64,000 bases of DNA from an uncultured Clostridia bacterium (GCA_934489015.1 CAKSSN010000002.1:186001-250000); one strand, 5' to 3'; positions 17,176 to 26,643 are shown, numbered from the stretch's first letter. Translations and numbers: made by a program. The notes: generated from the sequence alone by a model not told the origin.

Positions 17176-18405
17176 CTAAAAGCTGCACGCCGTTATTTTC
17201 AAATTATCACTGTTTTCATGGTGGAATATTTCCTCCCACTCATCTTCCTTGCACAAAACACTGAAATTATCGAGAGAAACATTATGTGCATTTTTAATAT
17301 TTATAACATATTTTTCATCGGCAAATTTCTTTTTATCTATTTCAAGCTTAATATTTTTCAGAGAAATATCCGAAATAAAGCCGCCATCGCCCACTATAAA
17401 AAGTCCGCCTGTGGAGGATATATTCATGTTTTCCATTACCGCACCTTTAACGCTGCCCTCCGCCGCATAGCAGTCTATAAAGCAGCCCGTATTATATGCC
17501 GAAATGCCGCTGAAACACACGTCCTCTACATCTGCTCTGCCGCTTTTGCCGAAAGAGGTTGAAAAAGTAATCAGGCTTCCCGCTCTTGAAACAATTAAAT
17601 TATTCGCTCTCAGGCGGCGTATTTCCCCTACTCCGACTCCTATGCGAAAAACGCTCGAATTTGAAGCCAAAGAGCAGTTTGTAATCGTTATATTTTCGCA
17701 AATCTTAGGCGTTTTAAGGCGCTTTGAGTCGCACCGCACCGCAATGGCGTCGTCGCCTGTTTTTATAATGCAGTCCGAAACCGTCACATCTCGGCAGCAG
17801 TCAATGTCAATCCCGTCGGTATTTACATATTCAAAAGGATTGAATATTTTAATCCCCGATATTTGAGCATAGCTGCACCCATGCAGAAAAACGCACCAGC
17901 ACGGAGAATTTTTTACGGTTATATCCCTCACCCTGACTCCGCTGCATTCTATAAAGCATATAAGCTGACCGGGACGCAGCTTTTCATCGTCCTTTGATGT
18001 AACATATCCTCCGTTCCAGGCATAGCCGCCCGGAAAAATTCTCTCATCCGCGAAAAAAGCGTCCGCGCTTCCGTCTATCGTTCCGCCGCCCGTGATTGAC
18101 ACGTTGCTGCACTCAAGCGCGATTATAAGGTGCTTTGCCCGCCATTTTTCTGCGGCAGAGCCCCAGTTTTGACTGTATGCGTCATCAGCGTTATAGTCGT
18201 CCATATTTTCGCTCGCCTTTAAAACCGCTCCGCTTTCCAGTCTTAAGTCCACGTTATCTTTGAGATATATTGTACCGCTTATAAACATTCCGCCGGGTAT
18301 AATGACGCTGCCGCCTCCGTCTGCGGCGCATTTGTCTATTGCATGCTGTATACTTTCTGTACACAGAGTGTTCTTCTCAGCTCCGAAATCCGTAATATTA
18401 TACAT
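17176..18405 (-). CDS. GH28 polygalacturonase-like enzyme
   Basis: 409-residue right-handed beta-helix, no signal peptide. N-terminal FGAEKNTLCTESIQHAIDKC and GGGSVIIPGGMFISGTIYLK are typical of GH28. Catalytic NTDGIDID (Asp) and KTGDDAIAVR (Asp-Asp) are present (~194-222). The usual Gly-His-Gly is not seen; the corresponding region reads FRIGVGVGE (~254-262). That suggests a rhamnogalacturonan- or xylogalacturonan-type specificity rather than plain homogalacturonan, or altered activity. Exo-action on imported oligomers would suit a cytoplasmic enzyme. It precedes the SGNH gene by 13 bp and has GGGAGG before the ATG. Confidence 0.88.
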   Translation of the reverse strand: MYNITDFGAEKNTLCTESIQHAIDKCAADGGGSVIIPGGMFISGTIYLKDNVDLRLESGAVLKASENMDDYNADDAYSQNWGSAAEKWRAKHLIIALECSNVSITGGGTIDGSADAFFADERIFPGGYAWNGGYVTSKDDEKLRPGQLICFIECSGVRVRDITVKNSPCWCVFLHGCSYAQISGIKIFNPFEYVNTDGIDIDCCRDVTVSDCIIKTGDDAIAVRCDSKRLKTPKICENITITNCSLASNSSVFRIGVGVGEIRRLRANNLIVSRAGSLITFSTSFGKSGRADVEDVCFSGISAYNTGCFIDCYAAEGSVKGAVMENMNISSTGGLFIVGDGGFISDISLKNIKLEIDKKKFADEKYVINIKNAHNVSLDNFSVLCKEDEWEEIFHHENSDNLKITACSF

Positions 18406-18426
18406 TCTCTTTCCTCCCGACAGCTT

Positions 18427-19002
18427 TTAATTTTCCGGCTTTGTTTCAAGCTTTAAATCATAATCGCCGAGCTTTTCTGCTTTAAAGCCGTTCGCTTTAT
18501 ACTTTTCATAATCAAACGCTTCAAGCTCATCTATTGCCAGCTTGTGAAACTCGTAAAAGTTGTGCCACCACTCATATCCCATGCCAAGATTTGCATTTAA
18601 ATATGCATCGGCTATGTCGCAGCCCATTTGCGGAGCAACATAAAACGCGCCCATTGCAAGCACATTAACTCCGTTTCCCGTTATCGCCCTGAGTGCCGCC
18701 GGCACGCTCTCCACAACACCTGCATGAACATGAGGACATTTGCTTGCGGCAATATGTATTCCCATTCCGGTTCCGCAGAATAAAAGCGCGCGTTCAAATT
18801 CTCTCTCGGCTATCATAGCTCCTGCGCGAAGCCCGACTCTGTGAAACATTAAGTCCGTATCGTTCGGGTCTGAATTTTCTTTTACACCTATGTCGGTTAT
18901 TTCCCAGCCCTTTCCGCGCAAATGTTCGCAAACAGCTTCCTTAAGCGGATAACCCGCAAAATCCGCACCGACTAAAATCTGTTTATTTTTTATTGTTTTC
19001 AT
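18427..19002 (-). CDS. RpiB/LacA/LacB-family sugar-phosphate isomerase, extended C-terminus
   Basis: 191 residues, about 40 more than ordinary RpiB. The Rossmann-like fold is marked by VGADFAGYPLKEAVCEHL (residues ~12-29), ITDIGV, and the catalytic cysteine loop LLFCGTGMGIHIAASKCP (~91-108). GNGVNVLAMGAFYVAP replaces the common NDANVLALGARV-type helix. The tail (EWWHNFYEF onward) is unlike RpiB. RpiB interconverts ribose- and ribulose-5-phosphate; LacAB acts on hexose-6-phosphates. In a sugar-catabolic operon, an aldose/ketose isomerase for a released sugar, possibly arabinose- or rhamnose-derived, is plausible but unproved. Confidence 0.8.
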   Translation of the reverse strand: MKTIKNKQILVGADFAGYPLKEAVCEHLRGKGWEITDIGVKENSDPNDTDLMFHRVGLRAGAMIAEREFERALLFCGTGMGIHIAASKCPHVHAGVVESVPAALRAITGNGVNVLAMGAFYVAPQMGCDIADAYLNANLGMGYEWWHNFYEFHKLAIDELEAFDYEKYKANGFKAEKLGDYDLKLETKPEN

Positions 19003-19020
19003 TATTATATTTCTTCCTTT

Positions 19021-19686
19021 CTAAAGCAATATTTCATCAATTTTTCCGCACAGCACAGGAAATAACCTGTTTGCAATTTCCTCCATTCCGAGATCACCCG
19101 GATGGTTAAGCACCGGAGCGATTACGTTCGGAGCAAACACGCTTCGGCAAGCTTTATAATCCGCCGCCGTATATTTTCTCTGCGTAAGATCAGACATATC
19201 AACCAAAGTATATCCACTGCGCTTTGCCGCTTCCTTTATAACCTCCGCATTTTCTTCCGGCGTCAGGGTTGTCACTGCGGCAATAACAGCTGCCTTTCTG
19301 TTCGGATTAAAAAAATTAATTATATCCGAATACCTCTGCGGCGTAAAAATTTCATCCGTTTCAAGCTCTGCATCCTGCTCATTCGTTACATTTCTTATAT
19401 TAGCTCCGAACGTGGCAACTATAATATCCGCCCCAAATTCAGCAAGCGGCAGAAATTTGCTTGTGTCAAACTTTGAAAAATCATAAAAATATTTTTCGAA
19501 TTTAAAAATATTTTCCCATTTAAATTCGACATTTGAATATTTCTTATTTATCCTTTCCGTCAGCCTGTGAACATAATCGTTTTCCTCGCTTGTTGCCGCC
19601 ATTCCCCAATTTCCGAGCCAGCCGTTTTCTTCCGACGGAGAATGTTTTGTTATTGAATTTCCGATAAAAAGCACCTTTTTTCTCAT
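19021..19686 (-). CDS. SGNH hydrolase, probable carbohydrate esterase 2
   Basis: 221 residues, cytoplasmic. Block I is LFIGNSITKHSPS (Ser), block III DIIVATFGANIRN (Gly-x-Asn), and block V HPGDLGMEEIA (Asp-x-x-His type ending with the His-Pro-Gly-Asp pattern). It resembles GDSL esterases annotated near rhamnosidases. Only distantly similar to the other SGNH protein in this locus, so the two probably remove different acyl groups or act at different positions. AAGGAA precedes the ATG; 15 bp separate it from GH78. Confidence 0.78.
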   Translation of the reverse strand: MRKKVLFIGNSITKHSPSEENGWLGNWGMAATSEENDYVHRLTERINKKYSNVEFKWENIFKFEKYFYDFSKFDTSKFLPLAEFGADIIVATFGANIRNVTNEQDAELETDEIFTPQRYSDIINFFNPNRKAAVIAAVTTLTPEENAEVIKEAAKRSGYTLVDMSDLTQRKYTAADYKACRSVFAPNVIAPVLNHPGDLGMEEIANRLFPVLCGKIDEILL

Positions 19687-19701
19687 TTCAAATATTCCTT
19701 T

Positions 19702-21846
19702 TTAATAACAAATTATATTTTCGCCTGTTCCGAGCAAAATTTTTCCGCACTCGTCTTCAAAATACGCACGTGTATTTTCGGGAATATTGATTACAATTTT
19801 TCCGCTGCAATATTCAACCGAAACAATTCCGTGCGGCGTTTCGATTTTTCCGCTGCATTTTCTGACCATCCCCAAAAGCTGCGGACTGATAACAATTTCA
19901 TCATAGCCTGCCGAACCCTCCGCCTGCTTAATTCCGAGAATATATTCAAACAAATATCTTGTAACAGCCCCGAACATCGGGTGACACTGCGACCTCTGCC
20001 CTGTCCAGTATTCCTGCAGCGTTGTTGCTCCGCTCATCATCTGACTGTAAAATGAAACTTCGTGCCTGCTCGTAAGCAGCTTAAATGCCGTTTGAGCCTC
20101 TCCGTTTTCAAACAAAACCTTTGTCACAATATCCGTGCCGAAAATACCCGTATCATAATGACCGATTTTTTTATAGTGATCAACCATATTTTTAAACGTT
20201 CTTCCGTCACCGAGTCCCAAGTCAACCGCAAATGCGTTTGCGCCCTCCGTATTTCCTGCAAAATCACCTGTAAAAGCGTCAAAATATTTTTCCGTCAGTG
20301 CGGCAAACTTTTTATTTATGCGCTCCTTTAGCATATCGGTATTTTCGTTTATTCCGAGTATTTTTTCTATTTCGATTACCTGCTTCATAGACCTTATGTA
20401 AAAATATGTGTTTACGAGCGGAGGCGGCACCGAAATATCGCTGATTTTTGCCTGATCGGGCGTGCACCAGTCGCCGAGACACCATGCGTTTTCCCTGTCT
20501 GAAACAACAAGACCGTCTTCGCTGTGATTTTCCATAAACGAAAACCACTTTATCATTTGCGGATAAAGCTCCCTCAAAATCTCCTTATCCTTATACTGCT
20601 TATAATACTGATACGGTACGTTTACAATCGCGCATCCCCAGCCGCCCGGCCCTCCGCCGGAGGTTATAAACGGCGCGGTATACTGAACATGTCCCGTTTC
20701 CCTGTCCTGACAGTCGGATATGTCATATATCCATTTTTTAAAAAGCTTTTTTACGCCGAGCTGCATCATAGCCGCCGCGCAGACAAGCTGACCGTCACCC
20801 GTATAGCCTCTGCGCTCTGTATGAGGGCAGTCGGAGGTAAGGCCGCAGTGGAGATTGTCAAGCTGCGTTCTTATATAGGTGCTGTAGAGCCAGTTTAAAA
20901 TTTCGCTGTCCGATTTAAAATCGGACGTCACCTTTACATCTGCGTGAATTACATCACATTCTTTAACGTCAGCCTCGCCCTCAATTTCAAAATATCTGAA
21001 GCAGTGCCATGTAAATTTTGAGTGAAGAAGCCTGCCTGCTCCGCCGATAAATTCCGTGTGCTGATCGTAAATGTTTTCTTCGCGAAGCTTTCCCGCACTG
21101 TCAAGCCGCTCGCCGTATCTCAGCCTTAAAAAGTCGCTCTTTCCCTCTATTATCGGGTAGCCCGTTATATTCTCACCCAAATCATAAATCCTTTTTCCAC
21201 CATCTGCAGCAATAAGCTTTGGATAAATTTTTCTTATAACCCTGTCGGCCGGGCAATCCTGAACATAAAGTTCCGTTTCGGGAATTTCCGTTTCGGCAGC
21301 CGCCGCCCACATATCGTCATTACAGCCTATGCTTAGGCAATTGTCATCATAGCCTGCAAAGTCCTGTGTTTCGCCGGTTATCAGGCTGCATTTTTTAACA
21401 TACCCCTGCGAATACTTTACGCTTTCATCGGATATTATTTTTTCTCCGTCATCCGTTTCGAGAATAAATCTAAGCTTCATATTGCCATATCCGCAAAAGT
21501 CGGTTTGATACCATCCGCACCCTATCATAAAAGCCAAAACATTTTCTCCTTTTGAAAGGGAAACATCGTAAACAGGGCAATAAATTCTGTGTCCGAGCTT
21601 TTCCTCAAAAGGAAGCTCCTCATAAATTATTCCTTTTCTTTCATGGAAATCGGTGCTGAGCGGCAAAAACAAATCATCGCTCACCTTTTCTCCGTTTATA
21701 TATACCTCAAAAATTCCAAGACACGCAATTGTAAGCTTTCCTTTCGTTTCCCTGTCGCAGAAAAACGTTTTTCTTACAGTTACCGACTCAAAACTTTTGT
21801 TAAATTCAATCCATTTTGCATTTTTAAGATCCGCTCTTTTTTCCAT
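19702..21846 (-). CDS. GH78 alpha-L-rhamnosidase
   Basis: 714 residues, no signal peptide. N-terminal beta-sandwich domains (FEVYINGEKVSDD...) precede the (alpha/alpha)6 catalytic domain, marked by DCPHTERRGYTGDGQLV (~342-358, acidic residues of the family), GGPGGWGCAIVNVPYQYY (~398-415) and GTDIVTKVLFENG; a C-terminal Bac_rhamnosid_C-like domain follows (QAEGSAGYDEIVISPQ). It releases terminal alpha-L-rhamnose from oligosaccharides in the cytoplasm. First gene of the cytoplasmic-enzyme block; a strong intercistronic hairpin separates it from the SLH gene upstream. Confidence 0.92.
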   Translation of the reverse strand: MEKRADLKNAKWIEFNKSFESVTVRKTFFCDRETKGKLTIACLGIFEVYINGEKVSDDLFLPLSTDFHERKGIIYEELPFEEKLGHRIYCPVYDVSLSKGENVLAFMIGCGWYQTDFCGYGNMKLRFILETDDGEKIISDESVKYSQGYVKKCSLITGETQDFAGYDDNCLSIGCNDDMWAAAAETEIPETELYVQDCPADRVIRKIYPKLIAADGGKRIYDLGENITGYPIIEGKSDFLRLRYGERLDSAGKLREENIYDQHTEFIGGAGRLLHSKFTWHCFRYFEIEGEADVKECDVIHADVKVTSDFKSDSEILNWLYSTYIRTQLDNLHCGLTSDCPHTERRGYTGDGQLVCAAAMMQLGVKKLFKKWIYDISDCQDRETGHVQYTAPFITSGGGPGGWGCAIVNVPYQYYKQYKDKEILRELYPQMIKWFSFMENHSEDGLVVSDRENAWCLGDWCTPDQAKISDISVPPPLVNTYFYIRSMKQVIEIEKILGINENTDMLKERINKKFAALTEKYFDAFTGDFAGNTEGANAFAVDLGLGDGRTFKNMVDHYKKIGHYDTGIFGTDIVTKVLFENGEAQTAFKLLTSRHEVSFYSQMMSGATTLQEYWTGQRSQCHPMFGAVTRYLFEYILGIKQAEGSAGYDEIVISPQLLGMVRKCSGKIETPHGIVSVEYCSGKIVINIPENTRAYFEDECGKILLGTGENIICY

Positions 21847-21876
21847 TTTCCTATTCTCCCAATTTGTTTATATTAT

Positions 21877-21908
21877 AAATGGGACGGCTTTTAAATTCCG
21901 TCCCATTT
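21877..21908 (-). promoter_or_regulatory. Intercistronic hairpin between SLH gene and GH78
   Basis: Perfect 11-bp inverted repeat AAATGGGACGG (21877-21887) and CCGTCCCATTT (21898-21908) with a 10-nt loop, just after the SLH stop. The bases that follow on the minus strand (ATAATATAAAC) are A/T-rich but not a T-run, so it is either a leaky terminator or an RNA-stabilising/processing stem. Confidence 0.7.
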
Positions 21909-21918
21909 AAAAAACCGG

Positions 21919-24900
21919 TTATTCATCCTCAAAAATATAAATTGCCATCAAGGTTCCTCCGCCTGTGTTAAACAAGCATCTCGAAGCCTTGTTTCCGGCC
22001 TGCTCATAAGTTATAACATCGCCGAGCACGCCCTTTTCAAGCTCATAGCCGTCCCTTGTTTTGTGAACCTTGTTTACGGCTACGGCAAAAAATGTAGGAT
22101 CCCACCATGTGTAAGAATAATTTTCTCTGTCGGGAACGCCGCTGAAATTCTCTATAACATTTTCGGTCGTAAGCTGCCAAAGCCCTTCCTTAATCGAGTA
22201 AACATATCCTACAGAATACATACTCCAGCAGTTTGAGCTTCCCGGCACTCTTGCATATCCGCTTATAGAGCCTCCTGTATATCCTATCGGGTTTGTTTTG
22301 TTCCCTGTTGCCGACACAAAGCCCGTTGAGCCGGGAATAGAGCCGAGAATTTTTGTAGTATGCTCATGACCCTCAGGGCAATACGTTACATCAGCTCCGG
22401 GCTCTGCGCCGCACCATGCCGGATTAACTCCGTCCATATCATAAAGTACTCTTGCTGTCATTACCGAGTTGTCAACGCTGTCAACCGCAATAAACGCGAA
22501 ATCGCCCGGTTCGATTTTGAGCTTTTTCGGCTCGTTGCACGCGTCAAGCGCTTCATCAAAAGCTGTAAGGCCGTTTTCGCCATACGGTGAGAAGAAGCTT
22601 TCCGTTGTAAGCGTCTGCTTGCCGCCCCAGTAATTTGCATGATAAATTGTAAGCTGTACGCCGCGCTGGCCCTCGTCATTTACCGCTTCTACTCTGCGCG
22701 CAACCAATCCGCCCTTGTTAAATATGCTCTTTGACGAGTCGATCGTGCTCTCGGTGTATATTATACCTATTTTGGCATAAACCGAATCGGGATCGAAATT
22801 ATACATTTTAAATAAGTATTTACCTGTTTTCACTTCATTGTAGCTTTGATTTTTATAATAATCATACTTTTCTCTGTCCTGCGGAACGTTTATAATTTTC
22901 GTATAAGCATTCATATATGCCTTTCCGGCAAAGCAGCGCGCGCCGGACGTATATTCAAGCTTATCCTTGTAATTTGAAGCCGTGCTCTGATCGCTCGATT
23001 CGAGCATAAGCCGAAGCTCGCCCGACTTGTCGTTGTCCGAGCTTATGGGAAGCTCTATTCTGCTTATAACGCCGTCGTCATTTTTAACTATTTTCAAAAC
23101 GCCGTCATAGTCATCAAGATAAGCGTCAAGTCCGTCAGCACCGACCTTTTTCGTCGTTCCGTCCTTATCCTGCACCTTAACCGTTACATCCGTTTTAACG
23201 TTTCTTTCAACCGTTTGCGAGTCTATATCGTAATATGTAATCATGGCCACGCCGTCGTCTTCATTAAAAAGGTGCTTTATCATATACGCATAGCCGTCGT
23301 AAGACGCGCTGTCGGTAATCCATACAATTTCGCCGTATTTATCAAGTATGGCGTTAATTTCCGTGCCTGTTTTACTAATCTGCCCGGCATAACTTGCATA
23401 CGATTTTGAAACGGCATATTTTTTGCTTCCGACAGTAATATACGTTTTCCCGTCTTCCGTATAGCTCTGATTGATTTTGCCTGTAACCTTTTCGGTTGAA
23501 TAGTACATTTTAAGATAGTTTCCGCTGCAATAATAGTTAATTGCTCCCTCGCCCAAGCTTTCAAAGTCCAATTCCTCTCCGTTTGCTCTGAAAAGGCTGT
23601 AGATTATTTCCTCATTATCATCATTTTTATCAAAATGAATAACCGCACTTCCGCTTTTATTCAAAAGATCAATAACCTGCATCGACTTTGCGTTTACGCT
23701 GTCGGTATAACCCGATCTGAATTCCTCGACAAAAACTATATCAAAGTCAAGACTTCTCTTTTTTATAACTGTAACGCTTCCGTTATCCATATCGCTGAAC
23801 GTATCCGAGCTGTAGCCCTGCAAATATTTACCGTTGTAAATAACCGCCGAGCCGTTTCTGATTTTTACGGATTTTGTTTTTGTTCCGCCGTCCGTTATGC
23901 TGTAAGTAAACGTATTATCCTTAAAGCTGTCGATTGTATCGTTGTCTATAACGGTAACATCGTCCTTTGCAGTTGTTTCAAATGCAAGCAAAACATATTC
24001 GTCGTTTTCGTTCTCCCTTAAAAATGCGCGGACATCTCTGCCTATATAATCTCTTATATAGCTTTCGTCCGTATCAAAGAGAAATGAAGTTTCGCCAATT
24101 TTTGCCATGTTCTCATCGCATACCTCTTTTCCGTAAATCGAAGCAGTATCGGTGCTTACAATTGTTCCCTCAAGAGTGTACACACCCATTATATCATTGA
24201 GGAAATTTTTATCCTCAGACGAATTTCTGTCGGTATAAAGAGGATCAGCTATTTCGAGAGTAAACGCGTTATAAATAAGCGTTGCTGCATCCATTCTCGA
24301 CATTGCCTTGCTGCCCGTTGCCGTCATGCCGGTATAGAGCTTGTTGTCGGAGGCAAGCTTTCTGTAGCCCTCCGGGTAGCCGCCGAGTGAGTCGGCGTAC
24401 GCCTCATAGCCACAGATTGTAAGTATTATTTTCACCGCCTCATCACAAGTAACGGTGTTTTCCGGCTTAAAGCTTTCATCCGTATAGCCTGCAATAAATC
24501 CGAAATCCTTCATACCCTTAAGGTAAGGATATGCCCAATGCTCCTCGTTCACGTCGCTCCAAAGTCCCGAAAAAGACGGTGCATCTTCAGAACCTGTTTC
24601 CTCCTGCGACGGAGGATACATAATTGTAAAATCCGACGAATCGTCGCCTAAAAATATTTTGCTCCAGTTAAAGCCGTCGGAAGCTGCCGACGAAGCTGCG
24701 CCGCCGCTTCCTTTATCAACAAATCCGAGCGACTGATATATAAGCGTTGAAAACTCCGCGCGCGTTATTGCCTGTGACGGCTTAAATGTGCCGTCCTCAT
24801 AGCCCCTCATTACTCCAAGCTTAGTTAAAATATCAACTATTCTTGTTTCATTCGTGTTCTCCGGCATATCCGAATATTTTGCTCCGGCAATTATAACATT

Positions 24901-24951
24901 CTGAAGCATTATCACCATAATGCACAGCGCTGCTGTAATTCTTTTTTTCAC
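21919..24951 (-). CDS. Large surface protein with N-terminal SLH domains
   Basis: 1010 residues with a signal peptide (1-24, ending AGA). About three SLH segments at the N-terminus (~25-75 ...GVMRGYEDGTFKPSQAITRAE, ~125-175 with FIAGYTDESFKPENTVTCDE, and a weaker third to ~235) should bind the secondary cell-wall polymer. The remaining ~770 residues form a Tyr/Asp/Gly-rich, beta-type region I do not recognise, with no sortase motif. Start codon is GTG with AAAGGAGG inside the 3' end of the upstream gene, indicating translational coupling. Likely a surface scaffold or glycan-binding protein. Confidence 0.85.
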   Translation of the reverse strand: MKKRITAALCIMVIMLQNVIIAGAKYSDMPENTNETRIVDILTKLGVMRGYEDGTFKPSQAITRAEFSTLIYQSLGFVDKGSGGAASSAASDGFNWSKIFLGDDSSDFTIMYPPSQEETGSEDAPSFSGLWSDVNEEHWAYPYLKGMKDFGFIAGYTDESFKPENTVTCDEAVKIILTICGYEAYADSLGGYPEGYRKLASDNKLYTGMTATGSKAMSRMDAATLIYNAFTLEIADPLYTDRNSSEDKNFLNDIMGVYTLEGTIVSTDTASIYGKEVCDENMAKIGETSFLFDTDESYIRDYIGRDVRAFLRENENDEYVLLAFETTAKDDVTVIDNDTIDSFKDNTFTYSITDGGTKTKSVKIRNGSAVIYNGKYLQGYSSDTFSDMDNGSVTVIKKRSLDFDIVFVEEFRSGYTDSVNAKSMQVIDLLNKSGSAVIHFDKNDDNEEIIYSLFRANGEELDFESLGEGAINYYCSGNYLKMYYSTEKVTGKINQSYTEDGKTYITVGSKKYAVSKSYASYAGQISKTGTEINAILDKYGEIVWITDSASYDGYAYMIKHLFNEDDGVAMITYYDIDSQTVERNVKTDVTVKVQDKDGTTKKVGADGLDAYLDDYDGVLKIVKNDDGVISRIELPISSDNDKSGELRLMLESSDQSTASNYKDKLEYTSGARCFAGKAYMNAYTKIINVPQDREKYDYYKNQSYNEVKTGKYLFKMYNFDPDSVYAKIGIIYTESTIDSSKSIFNKGGLVARRVEAVNDEGQRGVQLTIYHANYWGGKQTLTTESFFSPYGENGLTAFDEALDACNEPKKLKIEPGDFAFIAVDSVDNSVMTARVLYDMDGVNPAWCGAEPGADVTYCPEGHEHTTKILGSIPGSTGFVSATGNKTNPIGYTGGSISGYARVPGSSNCWSMYSVGYVYSIKEGLWQLTTENVIENFSGVPDRENYSYTWWDPTFFAVAVNKVHKTRDGYELEKGVLGDVITYEQAGNKASRCLFNTGGGTLMAIYIFEDE

Positions 24952-24954
24952 AGA

Positions 24955-26643
24955 CTAATCCTCCTTTGCTTCAAGCTGCTCCAAAACATTGGAAATCATA
25001 ACGGCAGCCTGCGCTCTTGTACAGTTATTTTTCGGATTGAAGCTGCCGAGCTCATCTCCGTTTATTATCCCGGCGCCCGAAAGAGCGTCAACCGCTTCTT
25101 TTGCATAATCCGAAATCTCTCCGCCATCGGCAAAATCCTTTGCCTTATCGCTGCTGATTGATTTACCGGCCGCTTCTGCCGCACGCTTTAATATAACTGC
25201 CGCGTCCTGCCTTGTTATATTATCGTCAGCACCGAAAACGCTGTCGCTGTAGCCGGTTACAATTCCGAGAGAATACGCTGTTTTCACGCAGCTGTAATAC
25301 CACTTATCCTCCGTTACGTCCGAAAAGCTTATTTCGGCGTCCGATTCCTTTATTCCGAGTGCCGAAACCGCCATTTTAAGAAATTCCGCTCTTGTCACGT
25401 TATCCATTGGCGCAAAGGTGTTTTCATCTCTGCCGTTTATAATGCCCCTTTCGGAAAGCTTGTCAATGGCCGGCTTTGCCCATGAAAGCGACTCGCCGAC
25501 ATCCGAAAAGCCCTTTTTCTCAGGCTCGGAAACAACAGAATAGTCCTGTGAATAGCCGCCTGCGCTTATGCCGCCGCCCTTTGTTCCGCTGCTGCCGCTG
25601 CCGCCGCCGGATCCTTTTCCAACGTCGCCTCTTGAATCATCCTTAGCGCTGCCGGAGCCGTTTAAAACCTTTTGAATATCGTCCTTTTCCCATTCGCTCC
25701 CGTTTACAAGCTTAAGGTCAATGCTGTTTCCGGAAGCCTTATTATATTTCGTAAGGTCAAAGCCGTTTACAGAGTTGTTTGCCTTTAAAATCTCCGACAC
25801 ATGAGCCGTTCCGCTGTTTTTGTTGTATTTTATCGCGGCAATTGTGCAGTTATATACAAATGACTTTTTAAAATCATCAATATTTTTAAAAGCCTTGCCG
25901 GATATTTTTTTAACGGCCTCTTCCTTTCCGCTCTCGGTCAGACTGCCGACATAAAGGCTGTATGCGTTTACCGAAAGCTCCTTGTCGAGAGTGTCAACTC
26001 CAACCGCGTTACCGTCAATAAATCTGTAATTATCAAAGACAAGGTCGGGCTTTGACTCATTGAGCGCCTGTATATAAGCTGCCGCACCGACAGCCGCCTT
26101 AAGAGCTTCTATATCCTCAAAATCCGCCCTTGCGGCAAAAACCATTTTTGCCGCAGCATTTCGGTTATCCAGTTTTCCGTATACGCCGTCGGTCAAATTC
26201 AGCTCATCTTTATACTGCTCAACCTTTGCGCAGAAGCTGTCCTCATCCGCCTGCTCTGTTATTTCCTTAAAAATATCCTCTATATTATCGCAAAAGCTGA
26301 AAGGGCTTATTCTGCTTTTTCCGCCCGCTTCGATATAGGCGGTATATTTTCCGCTTTTATCGCTGCTTAAAGGAAAGCTGAAGCTAAAGCTTCCGTCCTT
26401 TATTAAAACCTGATCCTGCTTTTCAACAAGGCTGTCGCTGATATTGTTTATATCGCCGCCCTCTTTTAAAACAATCAGCGTCGCATAAGTATCATCGCTG
26501 CTGTCGAAAAATCTGCCGCTTATTTCGGCAGTGCCGGACTTATAGCTGTAATTTGCATTGTCGATATACTCGGCGCCCGCTGTGCCCGAAAGGCACAGCA
26601 GCGAAAGCGCCGCAAAGGGTATTAATCCTTTTATAAGCTTCAT
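24955..26643 (-). CDS. Surface protein with three C-terminal SLH domains
   Basis: 562 residues; signal peptide 1-24 (ends AGA). An Ig-like N-terminal domain (~30-120) and a helical middle of unknown function (~120-330) lead to a Gly/Ser-rich linker (~335-365). Three SLH repeats follow (~375-555; KPAIDKLSERGIINGRDENT, GIVTGYSDSVFGADDNITR, GAGIINGDELGSFNPKNNCT). The SLH placement is opposite to that of its downstream partner. No catalytic domain is visible; a binding or tethering role for the secreted beta-helix proteins encoded just upstream is conceivable. Confidence 0.86.
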   Translation of the reverse strand: MKLIKGLIPFAALSLLCLSGTAGAEYIDNANYSYKSGTAEISGRFFDSSDDTYATLIVLKEGGDINNISDSLVEKQDQVLIKDGSFSFSFPLSSDKSGKYTAYIEAGGKSRISPFSFCDNIEDIFKEITEQADEDSFCAKVEQYKDELNLTDGVYGKLDNRNAAAKMVFAARADFEDIEALKAAVGAAAYIQALNESKPDLVFDNYRFIDGNAVGVDTLDKELSVNAYSLYVGSLTESGKEEAVKKISGKAFKNIDDFKKSFVYNCTIAAIKYNKNSGTAHVSEILKANNSVNGFDLTKYNKASGNSIDLKLVNGSEWEKDDIQKVLNGSGSAKDDSRGDVGKGSGGGSGSSGTKGGGISAGGYSQDYSVVSEPEKKGFSDVGESLSWAKPAIDKLSERGIINGRDENTFAPMDNVTRAEFLKMAVSALGIKESDAEISFSDVTEDKWYYSCVKTAYSLGIVTGYSDSVFGADDNITRQDAAVILKRAAEAAGKSISSDKAKDFADGGEISDYAKEAVDALSGAGIINGDELGSFNPKNNCTRAQAAVMISNVLEQLEAKED

